Shown here one piece after another: positions 15,780-25,492 of a stretch of DNA of 49,312 nt. Where the stretch lies: the NCBI GenBank assembly GCA_031262035.1, contig JAISIL010000086.1, forward strand, positions 1 through 49,312. Reading direction: 5' to 3'. The position numbers and the translations under genes were made by a program. The stretch's first letter is position 1. Every line of letters begins with the position of its first letter. Below the pieces are notes generated by a model. The model did no database searches. It was not told the origin of the DNA and worked only from the letters and a program-made list of their open reading frames with translations. This stretch comes from Spirochaetaceae bacterium (GTDB taxonomy: Bacteria > Spirochaetota > Spirochaetia > Treponematales > Breznakiellaceae).

Positions 15780-18700
15780 TTATTTTAATATAGGCCGCCC
15801 TGTTGTTGTAATATTGCTGAAATCCCAATTGTCGATACTGAAGCCCAAGGTTGTCCAGAAAACTTGCGTCTTATGCGCTGCATTCAGGATTGTCGCTCCG
15901 TTGACAGTAGCGCCGTCGGTTGTGCCGTCGGTGGACTGGTTCAACACATTAAGTTTCTGGTCAAGTTCGGTGTTTGCGTCTCCGTCGCCGTCAAGGTCGC
16001 CGGGTTCGCTGCCGTCTGCATCAGGCAGAGTTGAGGGCACAATCCGCATAGAGCCTGTCCCGGTGCCCACCGGCAGGGCATAGCAATTTGTAATTCTTCC
16101 ATTAATAACATCGCTTGCAAGGCTTGCAATTCTATTAATTTGGGGATCACCGGTTCCGGAAATAGAAGGAGAAAGGGCGACGGAATTTGTTATGACAGTT
16201 ATTGGCCAGCCCCATGCATCCTTGCCATCACCACCACATAAGCCTCCTATTGAAACCTTACTCGAAGCGGCTCCGCTAAAGCTTATTTTCCCGTCATACC
16301 AGCATCTGGTCAGCTTGCCTCCGTCTCCTCCCAAGCCTCCCACTTCAACATAGGTGTTTACGTCATTTACAGTAACAGTTATATTCCCGGTTCCATAGCA
16401 GTCTGTGGCGCTACCTATGGAGCTACCTTCGGCACTACCTGTGGTATATTTTAAGGTTTCAGCATTACTAGTAAGTCTTCCCCATAAAACGCCCACTGCA
16501 ATACCACCATTCCATTTATGAACCAGATAATCAGTGTAAATAGTTATATCAAGGTCACTTGAGCATTTTTTAATGGATGTGAGGCCGCTGCCTATACCAA
16601 TTAGTCCTCCGATAAATATTTGGTCATTAATAGCATTTTTCGTTTTAAAAGACAGGTTTCCCGCTACATGGCAGTTTTCAAATAGTGGGTCTGAATCGTC
16701 GTTAATTGAGCAACCCACAATCGCGCTTCCTTCTAGACCTATGTCGGCAATTTCAATGGCGGCCAGGTTTCCACTGGTGTCCAGAGTGTTTGCGTTGACA
16801 TTAAGATCGTAAAAAGCGGAGCCGGTATGCACTGTGTGGAACAAACCTATACGATACCTGTCTGCATTCTCTGGTTGGGTAACCGTTGTGAGATTAACTA
16901 AAGCGGTATACCTGTTTCCGAAGAATTTGCCTGTGTAATTCGACGGCCCCACCCAGGCAGCCTTTGTATCCGCTGTGTCTATGTCACTGACCATCACATA
17001 GTTCTTGTTGTAAGTTAATCCCTTCATCTCCGCCGCATTACTCAAACAAATGCCTGTTGTTTTTGTGTCCAGTGTTATCGTTATGGCGCTTGTGCCGATG
17101 CCGGTGATATTGGTGATGAAGTCGTCGTCGCTGTTAGGAGTGCTGGCCGAGGCGGCGCGGCAGGCGTAGGTTATGTCGTCTTCAGCAGTCCACATAACTA
17201 CATAGTCCGTGGCCCAGCCTTCCGGGGCGATAAGGTTGAAGGAGTATTCCGTGCGAACGCCGGTGGCCAACACGGGGGTGGCCGAGAGGTTGAAAAGGTC
17301 GGCATTTCTTGCAAAGACGCTCATATTGGTGTTTGCTTTTACTGGTTTATCGCTATTGTTATGCACAAAGATCGATGTGTTGTCGGGGTCTACGCCACTT
17401 CCGGTGAGTGTTACCTTATAAGTGCGTGAGTTGCCGTTCGAGTTGGAGTCGTCCACGCGGAAGACCACATCGAGGAAACCCGATGCGGGCACATTCACGC
17501 TGAAAAAGCCGTAGTTGCCTCCGCTGATATCCTGGCCTTGCGGCGTAAGAAGCGTGGTGACGCCCGTTGCGTTGTCCTGAGTGCTCACCCGGAGTTTTGA
17601 CCCGGTAGATGCGCTGCGAGCGGCAAACCAGATTTTCTGCACCCCGGCGGCCGCCTGTACCGAGTAGTATTGTATCTCTTTGGAGAAATTAAACAGGGTT
17701 CCTGCGGCGGCTCCCCCGACGCCCACATCGGCAGGGTCGCTTGCCCCCTCAACCGGGTTGAATGCATAGAGGCGGAGGAGGTAGTTGTCCGTGGGCGAGG
17801 AGTTGGAACCCGTTTCGCTGCTCACCGCCACGGTCTTTCCGGCGCTTATGCTCTGGCAAGTCGCCTTGATTTCCACGCTGCTGTTCCCCTCGTTGGAACC
17901 GATATGGAGCGTTACCTGGGAGCCTTTCACGCTGATGGTCTTCGCGTTTAGGTCACCGCCTGAAATATAGGTGCCGCTGTCCAGTTCCGTTCCGGAGCCC
18001 GAAGGTTTTGTCACCGTCCAGGTGATTTCCTCGTTCATGTCCACAAGGCTTCCCGAGGCCACAGCCTGGGTTGAATAGCCCTTGAGCACGTCGGTAGCAA
18101 AGAGATTGAAGTAGAGGCTGGCCACCACATTGTTCGTCACTGCCCGGTCTGGATTGGGGAGAAAAGCGATGAGTTCGTTCGGCGTGGCGGAGTTGTCCGT
18201 GGTGCCTTGCCCGGCCCCTGTGTGGGGGGCGTTCGGGTCGTAGGCTATCGTAAAATTATCGGTCTTCCGTGCCGTGTAGGCGGTTCCGTCTATCTCCTTA
18301 ATATCGAATGTCCAGACGCTGCTTGCTTCCGGGCCGGGGTTGGCGCTTGAAGGGTCTGAGTCCGGGTTTTCCGCTCGCATCTCCACGCCGTTCCGTTTAA
18401 GCGTCCAACCGCTCGCCTTTTTGTTTGTTTCGTCCCAGACGAGGCCGGGTATCCTCACCTTTTCGCTGAAGGTCAGGGTAACCTTGCCCGGCGAGGCGTT
18501 TTCAATGGCGGCGTCGTCAAGTTCCGGCCGGTTGTAGTCGCCGGCGAGGGAGTTCAGGCAGTTCGCCACATCGGTTTTAGGGAGGGGGTTCCCCGAGGCG
18601 TCGGGAAAGGTGCCGTCGCCGGAGTAGCAGAGGAAGAGCCGGTTGTTTTTAGCGTTTGCATCCCTGGCGTTCATCACGAATGTCCAGTCCTGCGCATAAG

Positions 18701-21700
18701 TGCCGGGCTGGGGATTAGCGGGAATCGAAAATGCTTTCAGCGTAAAAAGCGCATGATTGTAGTTTCCGTCCTCTTTTACCACCAGCATATCACTGTCGTC
18801 AGAGTTGCCTACCACACTATCACCATCCCCAGATTCAGGTCCAACTGCATCAAATGTCACGCCTGAAAGGTCCACCGGTTCGCTGAAGTAAATCGTGAGT
18901 TTATATACATCATTTGAATCAATTGCATCATTCAGGTTTTCACCCTCCATCGTGGATGTGCGGATATAGGGGTCTCCTATGTCGCCCTGGAGCACCAGAT
19001 TCCTTATATTAACACAAGTGTTCGGGATGTCCGAAAAATCGCCGGTGGAGGCGAGCACATTGGGCACTACCGAAAGAACACGCACCCGCATGTCACGACT
19101 GCCTTCCGCCGGAGCGCCGGGGTCGGTGTAACCGAGTTTGATGGTGTCAGAAAAGGCGGCGGCCTTGTCCATCACCAGATACCAGGTGTTGTTGTATGTT
19201 CCCCCGTCAGACAGCGCATGTCTTACCTCAGAAGGCGTGCCGCTCTCCTCTGCCGAGGCGGAGACATCAAACTGAGTGCAGGCTGCGTTTGTCCCGGTGG
19301 GAATAGTAACCGCCTTGTCAAAGGTCACGGTGATAATCCGGTGGGCGTCTATAGCGCCTGGAGAAGCGATCGCAGTCTGGATGAAACTGCGCGTCGCCGG
19401 GTCAAGGGTATCGTATATCACCGCCTGCATCATCTCGGGCGCTTTTGGTATGCGGTTATCCACCGCCACGCTTGCCACATCTCCGCCAAGGGAAGCAGCC
19501 GTAATATAGTTTCCCGCCACATCATACACTCCCGCGCCGCCCGAAAAACTGACATTCGCCGTGTTGCCATAGACAAAATCGCTGTTCAGGCTGAGCCGCC
19601 ACAGAGCAGCCGGTGCGCTCTGGGCCGAGACTACCGCCGTATCTGCGACATTTACAAAATCGCCGCCGTAAGAAGGCGAACTGCCGCCTGTAATCACAAA
19701 GCCGGAAGCCGAGGCATTGTTCGAAGCAAAATGCACCGGCTCGGTGAAACTGAGATAGAGGTATGAGGCGTCCCCTTCTGCAATATAAGCGCCGGTCTGG
19801 TTGCCGTAAATACGCGGCGCAGTCCAGTCGCCGGCCTGCACATTGTTCACCACAGCCCGCGGCGCGGTAACTGCCGCCTGCGCTATGCCGAAGGAAGGCA
19901 GGGCCGCCCCGCCTGAGGCGCTCGTTTTAATTTGTTTGCTTTCATTGTCCCCGGTCGGCTGGGTATATGAGAGGGATGCCTTGTCTCCCCCCACAAAAAA
20001 GTAATTTTTGTAACGTCCCGTGTCGTCGCCCTCTGCCCCGTCAGTCGTGGTGGCAAGGGGGAGGAGCCAGATATTGCTCACGCTTGTGTTGCTTGGCGTC
20101 AGTTTTGTTGTGCCATCAGTATCATAATAATAAGGTAGGGCATCGGCAAAACCGGTTTCGCCATCGGGTTTTATTTTCCGTGTTGCATCGACCATGGCTG
20201 TTCTGCCGCGGTTTCCGGCCAAACCCGACGGGGTCGCCGTGTCGCCATTACTTACATCGGTAATCAGGGCAAAACCCAGGGCATTGGCGTTCACGCCGGA
20301 AGGCATAATCACCGCCTGGTCAAACACCAGGGTCAGGATATCGCCGATTCTCTTGTCCACCAGTTCTGCACTGGTATATTTTGTAACGCTGGGGTCTACA
20401 TAGGGCTGCACCAGAGACGGCGGCGCTGCTCCCGGATAGCCCACGCTGTTGGTCATTTCGCTGAAGGACGAGCCGATGTCCTTCACTTTAACTCCGTAAC
20501 TGTTTGCCGCAGTGCCGCTTGCCGCCGTGTAACCGAGGCTCACCTGCTCGTCTTTTACCGCCGCTGCACTGAGTTTCATCTTCCATATATAGGCATAGCC
20601 CTGGCCGTCCGCGCCCACAGCCAGCGCCTTCCTGCTTTCGTCCACATCCTTGGTGCTTGGGTTATCTTCCACGATGTTCTCAAAACTGAATACCGCTGTG
20701 TTGACGCCGGTAAGCGCCCAGCCCGCTTCACTTGTCGTCACGCCCTGGCTGAATACCAACTGCAGCACCTGTGGAGCATTGTCGTAAATGCTGGCCGAAA
20801 GAAGCCTCGGCGGCCCTACGGCGCGGTCGCTCAAAATAATTCCTGTCTGCCTGCCATTCTCGGCACTTATATCAATACCAAAACTGCTGTCGGCATAAAG
20901 AACTGTGCCGCTTTTTGTGTCGCTTGCAAGGTAAATGTCGCTGGTAATCTCCGGGTTTCCTGCCTCGGTTGCAGAAGAAAAGGCCTTGAAAAGCAATTTA
21001 TTTGTTCCGTTTATATCAGCTGCCGGTATAGACATACCCCACTGCACGGTAACGGTGTTTCCCTTTGCCTGCCCTCCTGAAAAGCCTGCGGTAAATTTTG
21101 CCTTGCCCTTAGCCGTTTCGTTCCATTCTGTTCCTTTAGAAAGAGTAGCCTCAGCCGAAGCAAGCGCCGTATCACTAATATCAAGGGTCCCAGTATCAAA
21201 TTGGCCGCTTTTATATGCTTTTATCGTAATATCTTTCAGGTCATAATTATCGGCATTTGCTATGCTTAAGGTTCCGGTAAAAAGTTTGTTTCCTGCGCTG
21301 TAAATAGCATTTTTATCCGGGCCGTTTCCCCAATCGGTTTTTACATAAGAGGTAACAAGGCCGGGGAAAATATACACTGTTTCGTTCAGCACCACCACCG
21401 GCACATCAGTGCTTGATGCACTGCTGTCATAACTTAAACTAAAATCATAAAGGCCCTCGGGAATTTCAATGTTCCCCGTGCTTTTGCTTGCCGTCCCTTC
21501 GGCAATTTCTGCATACTGTGCATACAATTTATTCTCATCATTCTCATCATCAACAAACACTTCATTTCCGCTGTCAAAAGCATCGCCGGTTGTTCTTGGC
21601 CCTCTAAGCGAGACAATGCCACGGTAACCTGTTGGCGCATTTATTGTGTAGGAAAAGAAACCGGGCAGGTTCCTTGTTTTTTCAATATTGGGCATAATCG

Positions 21701-22163
21701 GTTTCAGTGTTACAGAAAGCGGCCCATTGGTAGCTATCGCCGTAAAATTCGAGATGCCTTCCGCCGCCTGCATAATCCCGGCCTCGCCAATATATGCCTT
21801 CACAATTGCTGTGTATGTTGTTCCGGGGCTGAAAACTTCTATTGTAATAGGATCAGTTATATTTCCCTTAGCATCAAGGATTACATCATCGGGGCCGTAT
21901 TTTGTTTTATCAGCACTGTCTATAATTTCAAGCGTATAGCGGGTAAAATGAACAACCAGCGTCCCGCTAGACCCCGGCGTCAGTGTCCGTGCAGCGCGGC
22001 TCACACTTGCCGCCAGCGTCTCAGGGTCGGTAACAGAAAAATCCGAAGATACTACAATAGAGATAGAAGTGCTATCATTACCATCCATCGGTGTAAGCAA
22101 AGGCTGACAAGAATACAAAGACACCAACACCAAAATCAATAAGCCAGAAATCTTCTTCATCAT
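15780..22163 (-). CDS. Giant surface lipoprotein with Ig-like and GLUG repeats
   Basis: 2127 residues. The signal peptide MMKKISGLLILVLVSLYSC ends in a lipobox, so the protein is expected to be lipidated and probably displayed at the cell surface. The middle (residues about 430-1500) holds several bacterial Ig-like modules marked by recurring strands such as LQLVFSQGV, LTLVFDQAV, LYLSFTEPV, ITVTFDKAV, LTIYFSEPV and VTLTFSEKV. The C-terminal 400 residues contain GLUG-like motifs (GGLIGIGSGLTSIKKC, GGLGGDGGKLTRCWYDG, GGLCGGDG), known from adhesins. No enzyme motif is seen; adhesion or matrix binding is inferred. The ATG overlaps the stop of the upstream lipoprotein gene (ATGA). A poly-G(10) tract follows the stop. 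The frame is open throughout. Confidence 0.8.
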   Translation of the reverse strand: MMKKISGLLILVLVSLYSCQPLLTPMDGNDSTSISIVVSSDFSVTDPETLAASVSRAARTLTPGSSGTLVVHFTRYTLEIIDSADKTKYGPDDVILDAKGNITDPITIEVFSPGTTYTAIVKAYIGEAGIMQAAEGISNFTAIATNGPLSVTLKPIMPNIEKTRNLPGFFSYTINAPTGYRGIVSLRGPRTTGDAFDSGNEVFVDDENDENKLYAQYAEIAEGTASKSTGNIEIPEGLYDFSLSYDSSASSTDVPVVVLNETVYIFPGLVTSYVKTDWGNGPDKNAIYSAGNKLFTGTLSIANADNYDLKDITIKAYKSGQFDTGTLDISDTALASAEATLSKGTEWNETAKGKAKFTAGFSGGQAKGNTVTVQWGMSIPAADINGTNKLLFKAFSSATEAGNPEITSDIYLASDTKSGTVLYADSSFGIDISAENGRQTGIILSDRAVGPPRLLSASIYDNAPQVLQLVFSQGVTTSEAGWALTGVNTAVFSFENIVEDNPSTKDVDESRKALAVGADGQGYAYIWKMKLSAAAVKDEQVSLGYTAASGTAANSYGVKVKDIGSSFSEMTNSVGYPGAAPPSLVQPYVDPSVTKYTSAELVDKRIGDILTLVFDQAVIMPSGVNANALGFALITDVSNGDTATPSGLAGNRGRTAMVDATRKIKPDGETGFADALPYYYDTDGTTKLTPSNTSVSNIWLLPLATTTDGAEGDDTGRYKNYFFVGGDKASLSYTQPTGDNESKQIKTSASGGAALPSFGIAQAAVTAPRAVVNNVQAGDWTAPRIYGNQTGAYIAEGDASYLYLSFTEPVHFASNNASASGFVITGGSSPSYGGDFVNVADTAVVSAQSAPAALWRLSLNSDFVYGNTANVSFSGGAGVYDVAGNYITAASLGGDVASVAVDNRIPKAPEMMQAVIYDTLDPATRSFIQTAIASPGAIDAHRIITVTFDKAVTIPTGTNAACTQFDVSASAEESGTPSEVRHALSDGGTYNNTWYLVMDKAAAFSDTIKLGYTDPGAPAEGSRDMRVRVLSVVPNVLASTGDFSDIPNTCVNIRNLVLQGDIGDPYIRTSTMEGENLNDAIDSNDVYKLTIYFSEPVDLSGVTFDAVGPESGDGDSVVGNSDDSDMLVVKEDGNYNHALFTLKAFSIPANPQPGTYAQDWTFVMNARDANAKNNRLFLCYSGDGTFPDASGNPLPKTDVANCLNSLAGDYNRPELDDAAIENASPGKVTLTFSEKVRIPGLVWDETNKKASGWTLKRNGVEMRAENPDSDPSSANPGPEASSVWTFDIKEIDGTAYTARKTDNFTIAYDPNAPHTGAGQGTTDNSATPNELIAFLPNPDRAVTNNVVASLYFNLFATDVLKGYSTQAVASGSLVDMNEEITWTVTKPSGSGTELDSGTYISGGDLNAKTISVKGSQVTLHIGSNEGNSSVEIKATCQSISAGKTVAVSSETGSNSSPTDNYLLRLYAFNPVEGASDPADVGVGGAAAGTLFNFSKEIQYYSVQAAAGVQKIWFAARSASTGSKLRVSTQDNATGVTTLLTPQGQDISGGNYGFFSVNVPASGFLDVVFRVDDSNSNGNSRTYKVTLTGSGVDPDNTSIFVHNNSDKPVKANTNMSVFARNADLFNLSATPVLATGVRTEYSFNLIAPEGWATDYVVMWTAEDDITYACRAASASTPNSDDDFITNITGIGTSAITITLDTKTTGICLSNAAEMKGLTYNKNYVMVSDIDTADTKAAWVGPSNYTGKFFGNRYTALVNLTTVTQPENADRYRIGLFHTVHTGSAFYDLNVNANTLDTSGNLAAIEIADIGLEGSAIVGCSINDDSDPLFENCHVAGNLSFKTKNAINDQIFIGGLIGIGSGLTSIKKCSSDLDITIYTDYLVHKWNGGIAVGVLWGRLTSNAETLKYTTGSAEGSSIGSATDCYGTGNITVTVNDVNTYVEVGGLGGDGGKLTRCWYDGKISFSGAASSKVSIGGLCGGDGKDAWGWPITVITNSVALSPSISGTGDPQINRIASLASDVINGRITNCYALPVGTGTGSMRIVPSTLPDADGSEPGDLDGDGDANTELDQKLNVLNQSTDGTTDGATVNGATILNAAHKTQVFWTTLGFSIDNWDFSNITTTGRPILK

Positions 22164-24376
22164 AACACCACCTTCACCCTCGTGCTGGCCGAATATTCCT
22201 TCCCCCCAATAACCGCCTGCACCAAAATAGTATGAAACCCTTCTTCCGCAGGGGGATTAAAAGTATAACTTGCCGCACTGCCTTTTACTTCCCCATCAAC
22301 AAGCCACCGCACCGTATCGCTCTGGCCCATGCCGGTAATCGTCAGCGTCAAAGTATCACCCTCGCTCAGGCTTAACTCATGCGGAGGAGTCTCCGATACC
22401 GCCCCGCTCAGGGCAATCGTTGCCTTTTCGGGAAACTGATAGGTGTTAAAGCCCGATAAAATCGTATTGATGCCTACTGCCAAAGGCGGCGAATATGCCT
22501 CAAGCGAAGGAAGATAGAGGCCGCTTGTTGATAAGGCCTTAACCCCAAAATAATAGGAACCGTCAACGCTGCCAATTGCTGTGGTAAAATTGTGCGTAGT
22601 GCCGCTGCTTACCGGAACCGCACTGCCGCTTTTTTCCGTATAACGGTAAAGTTGCACCGTGTATGAGCTGGCCCCGGTAGTTGCAATCCAGTTTGCAGTA
22701 TACGCCGGAACTGCCGTTACCGTCCATGCATCAGCAGGGAAAGTCACCACCATACGGGCTACTTCCTGCGAGGCCGAATGTGCACTGAAATTACTATCAG
22801 AAAAAACAGAGCTGTTGCCGCTTAAAGCCAGTGCTTTCAGCCTGATATAATAAAGGCCCGCACCATTGGCCTCTGCCGCCGCAAGTATTTCTGTGCGAAT
22901 ATCTTTGGAACGGGCATCCTTATCGCTTACCGTAATCGTGTTTCTCAATATGTCCGTGGCAAGGTCCTGGTAAAGTTCTATGGCAAAACCGGCAATATGA
23001 GCCGCCTGCCCATCACCGGCAGTCCAGTTCCAGCTTGCTTCCCCCGCAGCACTGAGGCCCACTGTTTCAGGCCTTGCAAGCGAAGGAGTGTCGCTAAAAA
23101 CGGCATAACATTCGGTGTCGGTAGTAATGGGAAAACTATAAGAGGCGCTGCTGCTCAGTGCTGCTGCATTGTTACAGTCGGCCTCAGTCAGGCAATCTGC
23201 TGCAACCCATTTGATAAAACTATGACCCGAATATGCCTGTGCAACCACCACCGCCTGAGCATTGGCATCCAGTTCCACGGTGCCGGACGGATAAGTTACC
23301 GTCCCCATATCTACACACCAAGTTGCGACAGCAGCCAGAAGGCTAACTTTTTCAGGATCAACCGGTTCAGGCTCGGGCTCAGGCTCGGGCGGAGGAATTG
23401 CACTAAAAACAGCATAGTATACGCTGTCTTCAGTAATGCTAAAACTATAAGTAGCATTGGTGCTTACCGCTGCAGCATTGTTACATTCTTCCTCAGTAGA
23501 GCAGTCTTCCGCAACCCATTTAACAAAACTATAACCGCCGGCTGCCTGTGCAACCACCGCTGTCGCTGCATTGGCAGCCAATTCTATCTGGCTGCCCGGA
23601 TAAGATATCGTCCCCATAGCGTCACAATAAGTGGCAACAGCAGCCGAAAGGGTAAAGGTTTCATCAGGCTCAGGCGGAGGAATTGCACTAAAAACAGCAT
23701 AGTATACGGTGTCCTCAGTAATGCTAAAACTATAAGTAGCATTGGTGCTTACCGCATCCGCATTGTTACACTCTTCCTCGCTACTGCAATCCGATGCAAC
23801 CCATTTAACAAAACTATATCCGCCGGCTGCCTCTGCAACCACCAAGGCCTGAGTATTGGCATCCAGTTCCACCGGGCTGGTCGTCGGATAAGTCACCGTC
23901 CCCATATCTGCACACCAGGTTGCAACAGCAGTCGAAAGGCTAACTTTTTCAGGATTAACCGGTTCAGGCTCGGGTTCAGGCTCAGGCTCGGGCGTAGGTT
24001 CAGGTGAAGGAGTTTCGCCTATAGTAAGGACATTTGATTCTTTTTCACCCGAAAAATCCGGATGTGCGAACCTTACTTTTATTTTATCATCTTTTACCAG
24101 GCCGCTTGTATGAAGAAAAGACCTCGATTCACCGGGTAATGGCGTCCATGTTGTTCCAGCGTCCGCCGATTTTTCCCATGTATACTGCCCGCCGTTACTA
24201 TTGATACCTTTTTCGTTAAAATAGGAAATGATTTTTTCTTTGTTTTCATCCAGCGAAATTACTATTTCTCCGCTCAACTCCGGCAAGCCCCCGCCCACCG
24301 GCGTCATCTGGTCACAGGAGTATATTGTCCACAGACAAAATAAACTTACTAAAATACACACTAATTTTTTCATCAT
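22160..24376 (-). CDS. Lipoprotein with three InlB-like repeats and Ig/FN3-like modules
   Basis: About 738 residues from the first of two tandem ATGs (24376, 24373), which begin a lipoprotein signal peptide (MMKKLVCILVSLFCLWTIYSC). The longer frame from 24427 would place a hydrophilic tail before it. After a short Ig-like domain and a PEPEPE linker come three near-identical modules of about 90 residues (GGYSFVKWVA-DC...EEECNNA...YSFSITED-YYAVFSA), resembling divergent InlB B-repeats and each holding paired Cys. FN3-like modules and a final PKD/Ig-like domain follow. The stop overlaps the ATG of the giant lipoprotein by four bases, so the two are one operon and probably partner surface proteins. 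Function is otherwise unknown. Confidence 0.78.
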   Translation of the reverse strand: MMKKLVCILVSLFCLWTIYSCDQMTPVGGGLPELSGEIVISLDENKEKIISYFNEKGINSNGGQYTWEKSADAGTTWTPLPGESRSFLHTSGLVKDDKIKVRFAHPDFSGEKESNVLTIGETPSPEPTPEPEPEPEPEPVNPEKVSLSTAVATWCADMGTVTYPTTSPVELDANTQALVVAEAAGGYSFVKWVASDCSSEEECNNADAVSTNATYSFSITEDTVYYAVFSAIPPPEPDETFTLSAAVATYCDAMGTISYPGSQIELAANAATAVVAQAAGGYSFVKWVAEDCSTEEECNNAAAVSTNATYSFSITEDSVYYAVFSAIPPPEPEPEPEPVDPEKVSLLAAVATWCVDMGTVTYPSGTVELDANAQAVVVAQAYSGHSFIKWVAADCLTEADCNNAAALSSSASYSFPITTDTECYAVFSDTPSLARPETVGLSAAGEASWNWTAGDGQAAHIAGFAIELYQDLATDILRNTITVSDKDARSKDIRTEILAAAEANGAGLYYIRLKALALSGNSSVFSDSNFSAHSASQEVARMVVTFPADAWTVTAVPAYTANWIATTGASSYTVQLYRYTEKSGSAVPVSSGTTHNFTTAIGSVDGSYYFGVKALSTSGLYLPSLEAYSPPLAVGINTILSGFNTYQFPEKATIALSGAVSETPPHELSLSEGDTLTLTITGMGQSDTVRWLVDGEVKGSAASYTFNPPAEEGFHTILVQAVIGGKEYSASTRVKVVL
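23090..24000. repeat. Three tandem coding repeats of about 270-300 bp
   Basis: The copies at about 23090-23390, 23391-23670 and 23671-23990 encode the three InlB-like modules and their PEP-rich linkers. The two left-hand module boundaries both carry GGAGGAATTGCACTAAAAAC, and the linkers are runs of GGCTCA/GGCTCG. Unequal recombination could change copy number. Confidence 0.7.
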
Positions 24377-24455
24377 TTTTTTGGCTTTTTTTGTATTTAC
24401 ATTATAAATATCACACTTCGAAAGCAATACAAGTGCAACACACAGCCCTATATAC

Positions 24456-24488
24456 GAGAAAAGGGCTAACGGTATCCGTCAGCCCTTT
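24456..24488 (-). terminator. Rho-independent terminator, probably of the OMP gene
   Basis: A 13-bp stem (24460-24472 with 24476-24488, one G-T pair on the minus strand, ATA loop) followed on the minus strand by TTTT. It lies just after the distal copy of the OMP 3' end, which suggests that it was the original terminator of that gene. Confidence 0.65.
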
Positions 24489-24519
24489 CAAGTTCCATTA
24501 CTTATCTATATATCGGTAT

Positions 24520-24550
24520 TTTCTATCAAAACCTGAAATTTATTCCAAGA
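24520..24550. repeat. 31-bp direct repeat, left copy
   Basis: Identical to 25462-25492. The right copy contains the last codons and stop of the OMP gene (GINFRF then TGA on the minus strand); this copy is detached from any gene. The two copies flank the Rpn-type gene. Confidence 0.9.
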
Positions 24551-24570
24551 AAGCCACCGATAAATCCCCC

Positions 24571-24599
24571 TTGCATTTCTTCCTTACTTTTGCTATACT
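24571..24599 (+). promoter_or_regulatory. Promoter of the Rpn-type gene, leaderless start
   Basis: TTGCAT (24571-24576), a 17-bp spacer and TATACT (24594-24599). The ATG at 24606 lies six bases beyond, so the transcript likely starts at the start codon. No SD is present. Confidence 0.6.
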
Positions 24600-24605
24600 T
24601 AAACT

Positions 24606-25448
24606 ATGGAAACGATAACACCCCAGCAAGGCCCGGAATTGCTGCATCCTAAGAATGACTTTCTCTTTAAGTTGATTTTTGGCGACCAGCGGCACGAGAA
24701 CATCATCAAAGCCTTTCTGCAAGCCGCCCTTGACCTGCCGTCGGATGATTTTGCAGTGGAATTTCTCAACCCCTTCCTCAAGCAGGAGTATGATAACGAC
24801 AAATATGGCATCCTGGATGTGCGCCTGCGAACAACAGACAATGTGATAGACATCGAAATACAGGTTGCCCAGCAGGGTGATATCGAAAAACGGGCTATTT
24901 GGTATAAATCGAAGATGGTCACCGAACAACTGGCGCAAGCACAGCCTTACAGCACACTTAAAAAGGTCGTGCTAATATTTATTACCAATTTTGAATCTGT
25001 CAGCACCGACCCTGACAAGACTCGCTACCACCATTGTTTCAAGCAGTATGATATAAATGCAGGCATATACTTTGGCGACGCAGAGGAGACGCACATAATG
25101 GAACTGCCGAAGCTTCCTGCAAAGGAGGACGGCACGCCCCTATGCGACTGGCTCTACTTTATCAATGCCGAAAAAAAGGAGGATTTTATGAAAGTAGCAA
25201 GCAAAAGCCCTGCTATAAAAGACGCAGTAGATGTAGTCCGCAAAGCCTCAAGCGACGAAGCCACCCGCTGGGCATACTTCCAGAGGGAGAACGCCGAACG
25301 GGATAAGATAGCGCAGTTGGAGTTTGCCGAGAAGAAGGGTAGAAGTGAAGGCAGAAGTGAAGGCAGAAGTGAAGGCAGAAGTGAAATTCTCGATCTGTGG
25401 CGTCAAGGTATCAGCTACGAAGATGCAATGAAGCGGGTGAGTAACTGA
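24606..25448 (+). CDS. Rpn/PD-(D/E)XK nuclease family protein
   Basis: 280 residues of the widespread Rpn or 'PDDEXK transposase-like' family. The opening (LLHPKNDFLFKLIFGDQRHENIIKAFL) is typical. The nuclease core shows ILDVRLR followed by IDIEIQV (Asp, then Glu-x-Gln in place of Glu-x-Lys), the usual form in this family. E. coli RpnA homologues cut DNA and promote RecA-independent recombination; whether this one does is inferred. The C-terminal tail repeats GRSE four times from a 12-bp tandem repeat, then ends in a small helix (LDLWRQGISYEDAMKRVSN). The gene is bracketed by 31-bp direct repeats made from the end of the neighbouring OMP gene. Confidence 0.85.
   Translation: METITPQQGPELLHPKNDFLFKLIFGDQRHENIIKAFLQAALDLPSDDFAVEFLNPFLKQEYDNDKYGILDVRLRTTDNVIDIEIQVAQQGDIEKRAIWYKSKMVTEQLAQAQPYSTLKKVVLIFITNFESVSTDPDKTRYHHCFKQYDINAGIYFGDAEETHIMELPKLPAKEDGTPLCDWLYFINAEKKEDFMKVASKSPAIKDAVDVVRKASSDEATRWAYFQRENAERDKIAQLEFAEKKGRSEGRSEGRSEGRSEILDLWRQGISYEDAMKRVSN
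25341..25385 (+). repeat. 12-bp tandem repeat AGAAGTGAAGGC
   Basis: Three full copies and most of a fourth, encoding RSEG/GRSE. The unit is a multiple of three, so copy-number change alters only tail length. Such tails are common in this nuclease family. Confidence 0.9.
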
Positions 25449-25461
25449 ATGAAAACCGCTG

Positions 25462-25492
25462 TTTCTATCAAAACCTGAAATTTATTCCAAGA
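25462..25492. repeat. 31-bp direct repeat, right copy
   Basis: Identical to 24520-24550; start-to-start distance 942 bp. It covers the stop codon and last codons of the OMP gene. Confidence 0.9.

Noticed and set aside
22997-24007. 336-codon open frame on the plus strand
   Set aside because: Antisense shadow of the tandem InlB-like repeats; the minus-strand frame has signal peptide, domains and operon context.
25341-25385. Possible CRISPR-like array
   Set aside because: Contiguous 12-bp coding repeats without spacers; no cas genes in the window. The repeats in 23090-24000 are likewise coding.
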